This document shows positions 25,501 through 37,525 of a DNA stretch of 64,000 nucleotides, piece by piece. The stretch lies in contig RSEF01000002.1 in the NCBI GenBank assembly GCA_003993805.1, positions 6,519,553 through 6,583,552 of the forward strand, read 5' to 3'. This DNA is from Himantopus leucocephalus (taxonomy: Eukaryota > Chordata > Aves > Charadriiformes > Recurvirostridae). The notes under the pieces are model-generated. The model saw only the letters and a list, made by a program, of their open reading frames with translations. It did no database searches and was not told the origin of the DNA. Position 1 is the stretch's first letter. Each line of letters starts with the position of its first letter. A program made the translations under genes and the position numbers.

Positions 25501-28500
25501 CCTCACTGATCAGGGACAAAACCTGCTCCGGGTTCACCCATGTTGCTGGTGGCTTTTGACTTCCTTACTCCAGAGGTATTTCTCTCACCGGACAGTTGAA
25601 GGCAAACAATGCTTGTTGTGCTTGGCATGGCCCAGGCTGTCATCTGGTTAAACACGGGCAGCAATGAAGTCCTCTAGAGCTCAGCCATTCACCACAGTCC
25701 TCCTTCTATTCAGCATTAAAACCGCCATGAAACTGAGAGCACAATGCAACCTGGTCTAAAAGAAATGGCTAAGTTGAATCAGATGAATCACCCCAAAAAA
25801 GGTCTATGTTTCTGTCCATTGCTGATACACTTGGGCCAAATATTGGGAAGCTTCCTAATTCAGTTCCCAGAGTACATACACACACAGGCATGCACATCCA
25901 TACACACATATTTCATATTTTGCGTATTTCAAAAATAAACTCCAGAATTTGAAATTTCTCCCTGTCTAGTTGGACTGTGTAGAAACAAGTCATTCCAAAT
26001 TAGTCTTCATGGACGAGTATCCCTCCCTTAACAATGTGCCACATTAAACTTATTTTTGCTGCATTCCTCTGTGCCATTACCATTATGAATTTAATTGACA
26101 TCAAGGCAACCCCCTTGAGTGCCGAAAACAAACCGTATGTGTCCCAAGCATCAAGTTTTCCAGCAGCATTAAAAAAAAAAAAAAGTAAAAAATCCAGGCT
26201 ACTCAACAGCCTTTAGAGATGGTAAATTATCTGGTCTTCTCCACACTTGCGCATCTGCTTTCCATTCACGCAATAGGTGTCGGCTCCTCTTACGTGAAGA
26301 CCCGATGCAGTTTGACATGGTCTAGGTCAGTGGCAGGAGGGATGCAAGCTGGTCAGTCAATCAGATTTAGGATCGATTTTTGATTGTTGGTCATGCTGGT
26401 TCCTCCCCTGCCCCTCTTTCCCTCTTGGTAACGTTCCTGCGGCTTTGAAGGCTTCAGCTGCTGATTGGAACAGATTCCTGGACTTCAGGCAGCATTTTGG
26501 GGAGTTTTTGGAAATCTTCACAGTGTGGCAGGCCTGGGTTCATTAGCATGCACTCACGGTCTCATATTTTTTTACTGCCTCTCTTCAGGGCTCATTTATT
26601 CCACTGAAATCAAACACAAGAATTCCCCCAAGGCATCCTTGTCAGATATGAAGTGACTGGGCTACACGACGCACTCTTTCCAGGTACTGCAGCAGGTACA
26701 GGAAGGCTTACAATGGTTTTCGTTGTTGTATCAATTCATTATCAAAGGGAAATTGATGAATATCCACTTTTGCTGAGTTAGAGAGTCTCCTGATGGTTAA
26801 CGAGCGTGAATAAAACGTTATGGAAATTAGCGGCTGAGAAGGGAATTCTGGAACTGAACTTGAATATGAAATAGGTCATTAATACAACACATTTTTAACA
26901 TCTGTTGATTGTTTCCAGTGTTATGGCTGCGGTGAAAATATCTATGTTAAGATTCAGTGAGAAGAACGTAAAGTGATCCTGCAGTCGTGCATGCAGCCCT
27001 CTGAACCCCCTGCCACACCCAGTGTGAAAAACCAGGAGCGATTCTGGAAAACCCAACAGGTCCCTACTCCCGGTGAGGAAGCACAATTTATAGTCTTGAT
27101 TGCTATTTGTTCACCTGTTCAGGACACCTCAGTATTGTGTGTGCTTAGCTGGCTGCGCAGAGTTTCTCATAAAATATGAATACTTCCAGATACAGACGGT
27201 GCTTAACTTGCGTTTACTGTATGAACAGTTATAGGTTTCTATTATTATTTATAAGCCTACAGTGCGAGAAGCTTTTCTCTAATGCTCAAGAAGAGGCAGC
27301 TACTCTCTTGCCAAGGACAGACAGACAAGAGGACACAGAAAGAGGAAGGCAAACAACAAAGACGTGTAGACAAGACAAACTAGATTTTCTGTAAGCCGTA
27401 CAGGCCATCTAGATGTTTAAAAACAATTAAAATTGGAATGGATTTGAGCTTTGTGGGCTTGGTAGTGTAAGGTACAGTCTTATCCTGTTGGTATAATCCA
27501 GTCTGCCCGGGTTCCGGCGCATGGGGTTGTTTTGGGGTTTTTTTCCAGGTTGAAGAACGAGTGATGAAAGCCAGCAGGTAAAACAGGAAAAACCCAATTT
27601 CTTTGAAGATAATCTGTGGTGCTCATAGCTGTCCCAAAGGGTCTCCAACACATCACAGGAGAGGAGTGGCAAGTTGATATTTTGAGGGAGTGTGTTGATG
27701 GTCTTTAAAAACGAAAAGTGAGTACTGTGACGAAAAAAAAAAATAAGAGAGAGTGTGTCAGAATAACTGAAGTGTTCCTTTGTGGGAAACAGGCATTGGG
27801 ATACACAGACGTACTCACACACCTCACCTGCCCTGCGGCAGGATTGAGACCTCCCAGGAGGGCTAGGTCTGGGTAGGAAACGGTGATCATTACAGGGAAT
27901 TTTTACATCTGGTTCTGCAAAGCAGCAACCTTACATTCTTGCACGTATTCAAAGGGAAGAGGGAAGGAGGGATGAAATGAAGGAAATCTCTTTCCTACCT
28001 TCTCCCAGCCCAATGGTTATTGAACTACCCATATAGAGTAGAAAAGGTCCAAGAGGAGAAAAACAACCCATCTGCAATAGCCAATAAACTGTGAGCAGGG
28101 CGATACCCCCAGGACACAGCACAATGAGTTTCAAGCCATGGTAGTGACACTAGCTTCAGTTTCTCCCTTCTTGGGGGACCACCAAACTCAACCCATCTTC
28201 AGGTATTTTAGATGAAAATATTTCTCTCTGGCCAGAAATTCTACCCTTCCAACATGAAGTTTCGGGGCGGCAGAAAGGTGTTTTGGCTCCCCATCATTGC
28301 TTTAGATCCAGCACTTCATTCACAGTCATTGTATACAAAAAGAAAAGGCAAACCAAGCCTCTGCCCAACAGGCGATAAAAGCTGGCACAAGTGGCCCATC
28401 CAAGCCATGGTCTAGAGTTTTGCTCAGCAGTTAGAGGAGAGAAAAATACAATGATACTTCTAGTTGAGGCACATAGCCAAGGAGAACATAATCAGGGCAA

Positions 28501-30000
28501 CACTGCAAAACAAGACCAGGACATGCTTCTTCAGAGACAAAGGCATGGAAGAGCAGGATGATGGGAGTACTGTCTAAAATTTAAGGGAGGAGAAAGGAAA
28601 CAGTACAGCATTTCTACACTTTCTGTTGAAGGGTTCTGCCCATCCCAGCCCCAGGCTGTGTGTGGTGTCTGCACTTGTTTCTTATGTATGAAACCTCAGT
28701 CACTGCCTGATATAGGAACTTTGATCCAATAGGTTGGTGTCTCAGGTGGCGCAATGTGCCAAAGCCTACTGTCTCACAAGATAAGGATCACTAAACATAC
28801 CCTTTGCCAGAGCAAGCCAGAGGGCAGAAAAATAGCAGTGCAAGTACTCAGGTTTTAGAGTTCACCAAGCAGAGAAGGATTCAGGTTGTAGAGATCCTCA
28901 TCAAAATCCAGGGTAGTGATTTCAAAGACCTCCTTCCAGACCAGACCCACCTGTGTAAACCAGGGGCAAGAAGAGACAGTAACAGAGTTTCTCCATCCAG
29001 TGTGCACTGCAACCCTCTAGATTGAAACTCCAGGTTGTTATAAGGAATGAAAAGTCATGATGGAGTAATTAAACCTGGAAGTCATGCAGCTTATCCACAG
29101 CCCAGGGGTTGTGGGTGCCTAGACATCAGGCTACCAAGACCAAGAGTCACCTAATTTCTTGAATGAGGACCCACAGCCAAGTTTAAATGATCCTTACCAG
29201 GCCCCTGTATCTCTCATTCATTGCCTGCTCATAAGTGCTGGCAGCCATCTCAGCAGCTTCACCTCCATTCTGCAAACCACAGTGGTGGACTACTATATTA
29301 TCCCATCACAATTAACCACCTTTTATTAGTTCAACTAATTACTGGGTGCTAGCAATTACTCACTGACCGGCCTCCTCAGAGGCTTTAATAGCTGTTCCCA
29401 CAAGATCAAACAGGTGAAGACCAAAAGAAGAAAGCAAAACAACGAAATAACTGGGAAATGAGGGAAAGAATTAAGAAATCCCTGAACAGACCCAAGTCCA
29501 TTGAGACCCAGAGTAGCAAACAGCCCAGCTAATTAGCATGCCTGTTGCCTTGCCAGCATGCATGGAAATTTTCCCTCCAGCCCTTTTTCTTGCAGAAGTT
29601 CATGATTTGGGATTCCTCCACAATACAAGCACAAGACAAGATGCACTTGCACATTCTCATTTCAACACTGCAATGGCCCTCCAAAACACTAAATCATGTC
29701 TGGGCGATATTGTTTAGAGGGTGAATTTTGGATCCTAGGCCTCCAAGTGGAGGGATTTTCTTTGCAGCTGACTGAAGACCTCTGACAATGGGAGGGATTA
29801 GGGGAGAATGGAAATGCTGACAAAAGGATAGCCTTAACTGATGGGGAACACTCTTCCTTTATGGATTTCAGAAGCAAAAATCCTTAGGAGGATGCTTTAT
29901 ATGTTGTAATAGCCACTGTATGTTTTATGTTTCAGATCCTGTCAACCGAACTGAATAGAAAAGAAATTGTTAAAGACACTCATAGAAGTGATCTTGATCT

Positions 30001-33000
30001 GTATTAAATTCTACAGGATACAGACAACAATCCATAGAATTGTATCTGATGCTTAGAGAACGCTCTTGCTCCTATTGCCATTGAATTTTATGGAATTTCC
30101 CTAAACAGGAGAGTATCCAAACAATATCTTTGTTTCCAGGTGTGTCTTTTGCACCTGTGGTGGGGTTTTCAGATGGCTGATGAGGTCAGATGAGGTGCCA
30201 GCACTATCTTTACCTCTGGCTCAAGGCAGTCTTGTGTGAACACACTTGTCCATGGTAGCCACGGACATGACAGTTTCTTCGTTGTGATGGAGATGTTTAC
30301 TCTCCCCAGCTGTGTGCTCACTTGAATAAGAGCAGGTCTGGTTACAGGTGGAACATGAAAGTTTCTGAAGAGTGAGACAGTTCATTCTCTTTTCTCCGCT
30401 TCTCCTCCCTCCTGGCTCCACGCTTGACTGCATGCTTCACTGCTGTGGCTATAGCACTTGGAAGACGTCTGCTTCCAGACATCCTCGTCCAAAGCCTTTT
30501 ACTTTGAATAATACTGATCTGACAAGTTTTAAGAGAGGATTTCAGGGTGACCATAAAGCACTTGTGTTGGCTTGCAGGTGGCTTTTTAACCGGAAGCCAG
30601 CTAGCTACAGATAACATGGCCACAGATCCTGAACCATCTCAGCATCCAAGCACAGCTGAGAACTTCTGAGGAAGACTCTAATCCTGGGGGAGCTGCTGGA
30701 GAACAGACATTAGGCAGCTTGACATATGATAAGCTTGGTGCAGTGCCTTATCCCTCCCTTGCTCCAAACACGGTTTTCCGAAATGATGAACGATCGTTTT
30801 GCAGATAATGGTTTCGCATTAGAAACACACATTATTTCCTGATTTGCCCCTCCAACCTGGAAAGACTGCTGCTAGCACAGGGGAACGCGGCCAACACTTT
30901 GAGCCTAGCTGTGCCACAGGTGGTGATGGGAGGACTGGAAGGCTGACGTGGGACAGGTTGTCTGAAGGAGACTGGTGGAAAACATGACCCTCCTGTGGAC
31001 ATCAAGCTTCCTGAGCAGAGCCCTTGTCCCTGGGGGAGGGAGTTGGGTATCTGTGTGGGGTGGGATGAATCCCTCTCAAAGCCAACAAAAGCAGGATCAT
31101 CTGCAGACCATGGATGGAAGAAACACCTGTCCCATATGTACATGACATTATTAGCTGACTGCACTCCCTGCTTGAGTGGAAAAGGACAGCGAGCATGATC
31201 AGGAGACCCCTCACACCCTGACAAACAGCACCACACAGGCCCTTTCCCTTTTTGAAGAAAAACAGTGGAGGGAGGAGGGGAGGGTACAGCTAAAGCTAAA
31301 TTGCCCCATAAAATATTTTACTACAGCAAACCGATTAACATTTGACTCTGCTATAGAACCCGAACAATGCAAAAGGCTGCAAAATGCCTGCCTGAAAAGG
31401 CGATGCAAAACAATACGGTTGCACAAAGAGCCCTTGCCGAGGTGGGAAGGGCCCCCATGCAGCTCCCCTGCCCTGCCGCCGGGTGCTTTCATGCTCATGC
31501 TAGCTACCCATGCTGAAAAAGCACAGGAAAGGTGGTTTGTTTCAAAGTAAAACCTTTCCAGACGAAGCGTGCACTGCAGAAAGGCAGGGCACACGCTGGC
31601 GTTCCCCTTTCACAGGAATGACAAGAGCCTTTTGCTCTTGCAAATCAGAAATACTCCTCAGGCCCTGCTCTGTGGCCTCAAGGCCCTCTCCACCCATTCA
31701 CGAACCCAACAGGCTCAGCCTGGGGCATCCCTCCCGTCCTGCTCCCGTGGAGACCGGGAGCACATGGGGACCAGAGCAACCGGCCACGCAGCCACCGCCT
31801 GAACTCCACAAAGCTATTGCTAACTGTAATTCTTCTCCATTTCTGCAGACACATTCAATTTATGCAACTTACATTTTTCTACGGTACTGGATGAGTTTTC
31901 TAGACCCAATGAGATTATCACGTGAACTGGATTAGAGAAGACTAAGTTTTAACTCATATGCTTTTGCTAATAAATTCAACGCTGGAAATCAGCTGAGGTT
32001 CAAGCAGCCATGACCATCTCTAAGCTTCGATTTGATACTTTTAGTCAACCATAAGCAATACTTTCTCCTACAGACACACATGCACATAACACACTTTTTT
32101 CCTTAAGGCTCTATTCATACCTTCTTTTTTTAATTCTTTTCTGCTTGCTTTTTATGATCAGAACTGCCAGAACATCTCCTTGCAGAAAGGCTTTGGGAGA
32201 CCTCAAGAGCAATATCTCACAGGGCTGAACCCTGCACAGGTCATGCAGGCACTTCTGGCAGCAGAAGCAGAGCTGCAAGTGGCCTCCAACATTTGGGGAC
32301 CCATCAGGAAAGCTACAGGAGCTGAAGCACTGCCATCCCACCCACCCCCCGAAGTACAGCAGGTTTCAGCGTTCCAGGCCCAAAGACAAGCAGGACTGAT
32401 ATCCAGGAGCAGCAAGCCGTGGCCTGAGGAAGGTGGGTACACAAATTTCCAAGAGCGGCAGCTGTCAGAAAATCAACGTCGGTAAGGAGACTCCTGGGTG
32501 GGAAAATGTCAGACAGACTTGTCAGTCAGAGGGCAATGGCTGACAAAGGCAAGTTTCTTGCTACCTCTTACAGGGGCTTTTTTTTCACCCGCACACAGAA
32601 ATTCTGGCTCTCCCACATTCATGACAAGAAGCCTCTTGCAAAGCACCCTCCACGCTCCACCAGGTAGGGAGCAACACAACAGTGGTCAGGTCCACCCTAC
32701 CGCTCCAGGTCCACCAAAAACCAACCGCTGGCCATCATGGCCAAGTCAAGCAGCGCCAGATGGGGGCCCATTTTCAGAGCTGTGTGCCTGCAGGAGTGGG
32801 GGTTCTGTTGTTCAGAGGGGAGATGTGCACAAGGGAAGCCCTGCTGCTCTCCTCCACCAGCCCCAAGGAACAGGTGGCCACAGCATGAATATCCACCCTG
32901 GTCTGGGACTTTTGATATCAGTCAGAGAGGGAATTAAGGTGCGTGGGTCTGTGACTGCTTTACACGTTAACTCTGGACAGGATGAAAACGTAACCCGCTG

Positions 33001-36000
33001 GTTTTGCCTTAAGCAATACTTGGCTTATTCTGTTCCCGAGCTTGTCTCCTGTGCAGTGTATTTCTTTTGCTGATAAATATTTATGCTCCGTGATTTTGAT
33101 TTATACAAGGGGCTTAAATATTGTAAAGCTGGATATAACCAGCGTAAAACAACATAAAACAAAGCACTAGTACCCAGAAAGGGGTGGACTAAAAAGGCAT
33201 GGCTCCTGCAGCGGCCAAATTTTACCCCAGAAATGACCTTTTCCCTCCCCCAGGACTGGCACAAATTGGCAGCTTCCCCTTCTCTGCTTTACAATTGAGA
33301 TTCCCAAACTGTGTGTATCAAACAGGAGAGGTGTTTGCAGTATTGCCAAGGTTACTAGAGTGAAAACATTGCAAATGGCATTTGCATGATTGTACTTTCA
33401 AATCCTAACTTGTAGCAACAGTGCATTTTAAATGAAGGTGATTTATAACTCAAACCAGAACGCTAATCATATTCTGGAGTAATAGGATTTATTTGTTGGT
33501 TGTTTGGTGGTTGTGTTTTTTTTCAGCTCAGAGACAACAAGCTATGTTCATGAAAAGGGAGATGGCTGGGCTTAAACCCTACTCCAACAACATTTTGAAA
33601 GGATTAGAAAACAAATACGAATGTGCTCCATTTTCAATATGCGGTTCAGAGTCTGTGTAGTTTTTAATGCTTCCTTGCTACGAGAACATCCTAAATTGCT
33701 AAGCAAGTTCAGACAATTGCCATTTTAAATGAAAAACTCAGATTAGCACAAAAAAAATAGGAGTCGTCTGGGGATCGGGAATGGATGTTTAACAGCGCCC
33801 AGCTGTTCTCCAGCTATGAAACTCCTTACCCAAAGCACAGTGGGCACGTTATGAAGCAATGCTCAGTCCTCCACCAAGACTAGGATTTACAGCCCAATAT
33901 CTTGACCAACTAAAGCTGGAAGCAGTTGCCATTTTCCCCATGACATTGGATTTCTGGGATTGACTGTTAAGGTCCTGGGGCACCTAACTTCAAGTCATGC
34001 AATATTTATGGGGAGAAAGAGCTCGTTTAGAGTGTAATTTAGGAGGCGCACTAAATCTCATGGCCCATACCCTTACATGGAATAAATGGATTAAGTCAAC
34101 ATGCACCACCCAAAGAGCTTGATTTTAACCTCCAAGCCTGCGCACACCAGACTTACGGGAACAAAGGTGCTCCATAAGGGATTGAGGGTTACCAGAAATA
34201 GTTCCAACAAATTCCCTTATTTTTTTTAACAAAAAGAACTTTTCCAGACATTTCTGAAGTATTTCCGTAAAGCACACGTTAAAGCCACCTTCTAGGGCTT
34301 GTTTTAATACAACTATTCTCAGTGGTGGCTTGTTAAGCTAACCTGTCAGATGTGGGAAAGCAGGAGAGCTCACGTGCTCTGTTACTGCAGCCATCTGAAG
34401 AGATGATAAACTTCATCTGGCTGGTGGGAACTTCATATAACACACACTAACCTGGTCACTTAAATTGCACGGTCATATACTTGCTGGTGATTGAGTTTGG
34501 GCTAGTTAAAGGGGTGTCAAGTTAGGCGCCTAGAAACAGCACCTAAAATCTCTAGTGCTTGGAAATTTTGGCCTTAAGTATGTTCGTACACACACTGATT
34601 TTATACAGTGTGTGTATATATATACACGTATAATTTCATACGCACATATACATATGTCTATAAATGAAAAAATTAATCTAAAATATGTCGCCCTGCAATC
34701 TGTCAAATAAAGCTGATATAATAAATATGTCACTTTATTTAACAACTGATGCTGAAGAGAACTAGGCAGAATGAAAGAAATCAAGACAGGGCTTAGTAAA
34801 AACACTGAGAAAGGCAGAAATTAAAGTAATCAATCACATTCTCGTGGAACGTCTACACCACTCGAAATAATATTTTATTGTCTGCTATTGATTGGATGCC
34901 ACTGAACAAAATTGCAAACAATGAATCTGGTGTTATAAACAAGAATCACAATAAGAATAACTTATTTCAAAGCCTCGGCCGCTCAACAGTTTGCACTCTG
35001 TAGAGCCAGGCGTGGAGCACTGGACATCTACTGGCTCTACCATCGTAACCTAAGAAAATATCCCTGCTTGTTAACAACAGTAAGGTTGGCACACAACTGT
35101 GCCCAAAATAAGAGCACACTCCCCATTTGCCCTCCTTTGCATTTTCAGCAAGAGCATTTAAAGATTTCAAACTTTGGTAGGACTGGAGGGAAGGACAAGG
35201 ACACAGAAGAGAAGTGGCACTGTTAGTTCAAACAGTGAGATCTTAGTTCAGGAAGGAGGAAGAAAACACCTTGAATTTTAATCTCCTGGTAAAATAGTAA
35301 GAAAAATCAAGGAAATTATGCTAAATCAGAGAGAAAAGCATGACTGTAGTACCCAGCAGCCAAAGCCAGGCAACTTTGTGGAAAAGAAAAGAAAATTTCC
35401 AAAGGCCCTTCATCAGCCACTGGCCCCCAGTCTCTTCCAGGTGCTTTGCCCTCGCTCGGATGGGATGCTGTCACCTTGACCTGTGCAGGGGCAAGGGAGA
35501 TAGGTCAGGACCCAAGCTGAGTCTGATGGAGAGAACAGAGTACAGGACAAGTCATGAGACACTACGTCCTGTCGCTGCTAACCAAACCTCAACTTACTCA
35601 TCAAACACCTCGACTAACACCTGTTCCACCAGGACAACCTGAGAAACAAGGTGCTGCTCATGCTGACCATGTAGGTTCACCTCTAGAAAGGACAATACAG
35701 TGCTTTACAGCCGTGAGGAGTAGGACTCATGGCTGGTACCCAAACCCCCCTGAGCTTGGTTTGTTGTAAGAAGCAATTCTTTTTTGTGCAACTGGGGGAA
35801 AGTCCTGCTTCTTCCTTTCCCCTCTAAAGCCCAGAGGACAATAAAACAGAGCACTACTAACACCTCTAGGAAAATCAGATGGAATGGTGATCAGATGAGC
35901 CAGCCATTCCTGACAATATCCAGACTCTAAAATAAAAGTGGGCAACTATGAATGCAAAAGGCTGGATGAAGGAGCAAGCAGCCAGGATGGATCAGAGAAT

Positions 36001-37497
36001 ACAGCTCTTCATGGGTTGTCCTGTGATGTGACTGGGTTGTCACACATTAGCCATTTATATATATATGTGCATATGGCATGAAAACACTGGGCCAAATCCA
36101 TCCACAGTGCAAATTCATTGAGTTCCAACAGATCTACACTGGGTGCTAATTTGGCTTATTATGCATAACTGAACGTAATTCTAATTGACAGTTTTGATTA
36201 CACCTCACATCACTTCTGTTCTAATTTATCCACATGGGGCAAGAAAGAGGTAATACACAGATTGAGGTCTGGCTCCAAGGGTGACAGCAACAGGAGGAAG
36301 AAGGAAAATCACCCCTGGACGTGTGCACGGTGGCCAGGGGTGGAGCTGGAGGCATTCCCCCACTGAAGAAACATTTACTTTGCTGGTATTCAGGAATCAC
36401 GTTGTTTCTAATTTACCATTACACAGCTGTACATACCCAATAGTTTGCTACCCACCCCTGAAATATCCAGTCTCTACTATTACTGCAGCTTTTATGGAGT
36501 GGGAGTCCCTTTAGGCATTTTGGGGGTAAAAACTCTGCTTGTTATGTGAGACAGAGTGTGTTTGTGCATGGGCAGGATTACAGTTTGGGGGATTTGGAGT
36601 TTATAATTATTTTCTCCCATCTGTCTCATATACTCCCCCTTCTCATACAGACTCTTTGTGTCTCACATTAGAAGACAATTTCAAACCTACAGGGATCAGC
36701 GGTGCCAGCCCCACCTTCCTGGGAAGAAGAGGTACTTCTTCCAAGGGCTTTCAGTTAATGTGGATGAGAGTCTGGTATAGTGGATACACCCATCAACCAG
36801 CTGATAACCAAAAGCTCTTGTCTTAATGAATTATAATTACTTCAGAAACGTCAACCTAGACCCCCACCAGGATGGGAACATCCTCGGAGGGCTGGGACTG
36901 CATGATAGTGTCCATGGGCAGATCCATGGATCTTGGTGAATTTGTACTATGAATGTTTTGGTCCCAGAAAGCCCAGCTGATAGTCCAGGGCTGTAGGAAA
37001 AGCTAAGGGGGAAAAGGCACAACTGGTTGAAAGACAGCATGCAAAGTGGTCAGCCATGGGTCAGGTCACTTCCAAACCTGGAGAAGCTTACCTCAGATCT
37101 GGGTCTGGCCAACGTCTTGATCTATGCCTTTGATGAAGCGTCAAGAATGTGCTTGTGAAAGTTATGGTGGGACCAAGCCTGAAAGGGGCACGAGTGCTTG
37201 AGAGGAGAGGAGCAGAATTCATGGACCACGACCTGAAATGCAACTATCTGAAAGAAGCAAGAAGGAAATCCACAGAGGTGAGTTCAGCCCTCAGAAAGGA
37301 CATCTGCAGAGCACAGGCACAACAAGAAGTGCTGGTTTATGGTCCGGGGTGGAGGGGCAGGCAAAAGGGCCATGAAGAGCCAGCAATGAAAGCAGCATCC
37401 CAGAGCTGCAGCTGTGGGATGTGCTGAGAGGAGGAGGTACACAGGAGGCACATGAACCCGCCACAGCAGGGGGGAGATAACCCCCAACCTTCCCGCT
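30001..37497. other. Intergenic, no gene recognised
   Basis: Chance frames only, the longest being 191 codons at 32498-33073 on the plus strand with no recognisable domain. A POU-type octamer pair is at 33371-33387 and the dinucleotide tract at 34609-34656. A short TA run occurs near 36057-36066. Confidence 0.5.
34609..34656. repeat. TG/TA/CA dinucleotide microsatellite
   Basis: Alternating purine-pyrimidine sequence: GTGTGTGTATATATATACAC, then CGTATAATTTCATACGCACATATACATATG. The first part is nearly self-complementary. No coding content. Confidence 0.8.
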
Positions 37498-37525
37498 GGG
37501 GGGGGGGGGGGGGGGGGGGGGGAGN
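37498..37525. repeat. Run of 25 G followed by an N
   Basis: Twenty-five consecutive G bases at 37498-37522 are followed by GA... and an N at 37525. Long G-runs stall sequencing and assembly, so the true length is uncertain and bases may be missing here. The tract could form a G-quadruplex on the plus strand. Confidence 0.85.

Larger units (their letters stand above)
21862..30000. other. Intergenic, AT-rich with candidate regulatory blocks
   Basis: Holds the inverted repeat at 22440-22501, a homeodomain-site-rich block at 24300-24640, a TATCA/ATTGAT-rich block at 26700-26880, an A-run at 26171-26184, and a CA-rich stretch near 25872-25905. At 29290-29370 there is another block with TTAGTTCAACTAATTACTGGG. 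No coding evidence. Confidence 0.5.

Noticed and set aside
32498..33073. Plus-strand open frame of 191 codons
   Set aside because: No recognisable domain, and composition and overlapping frames suggest chance.
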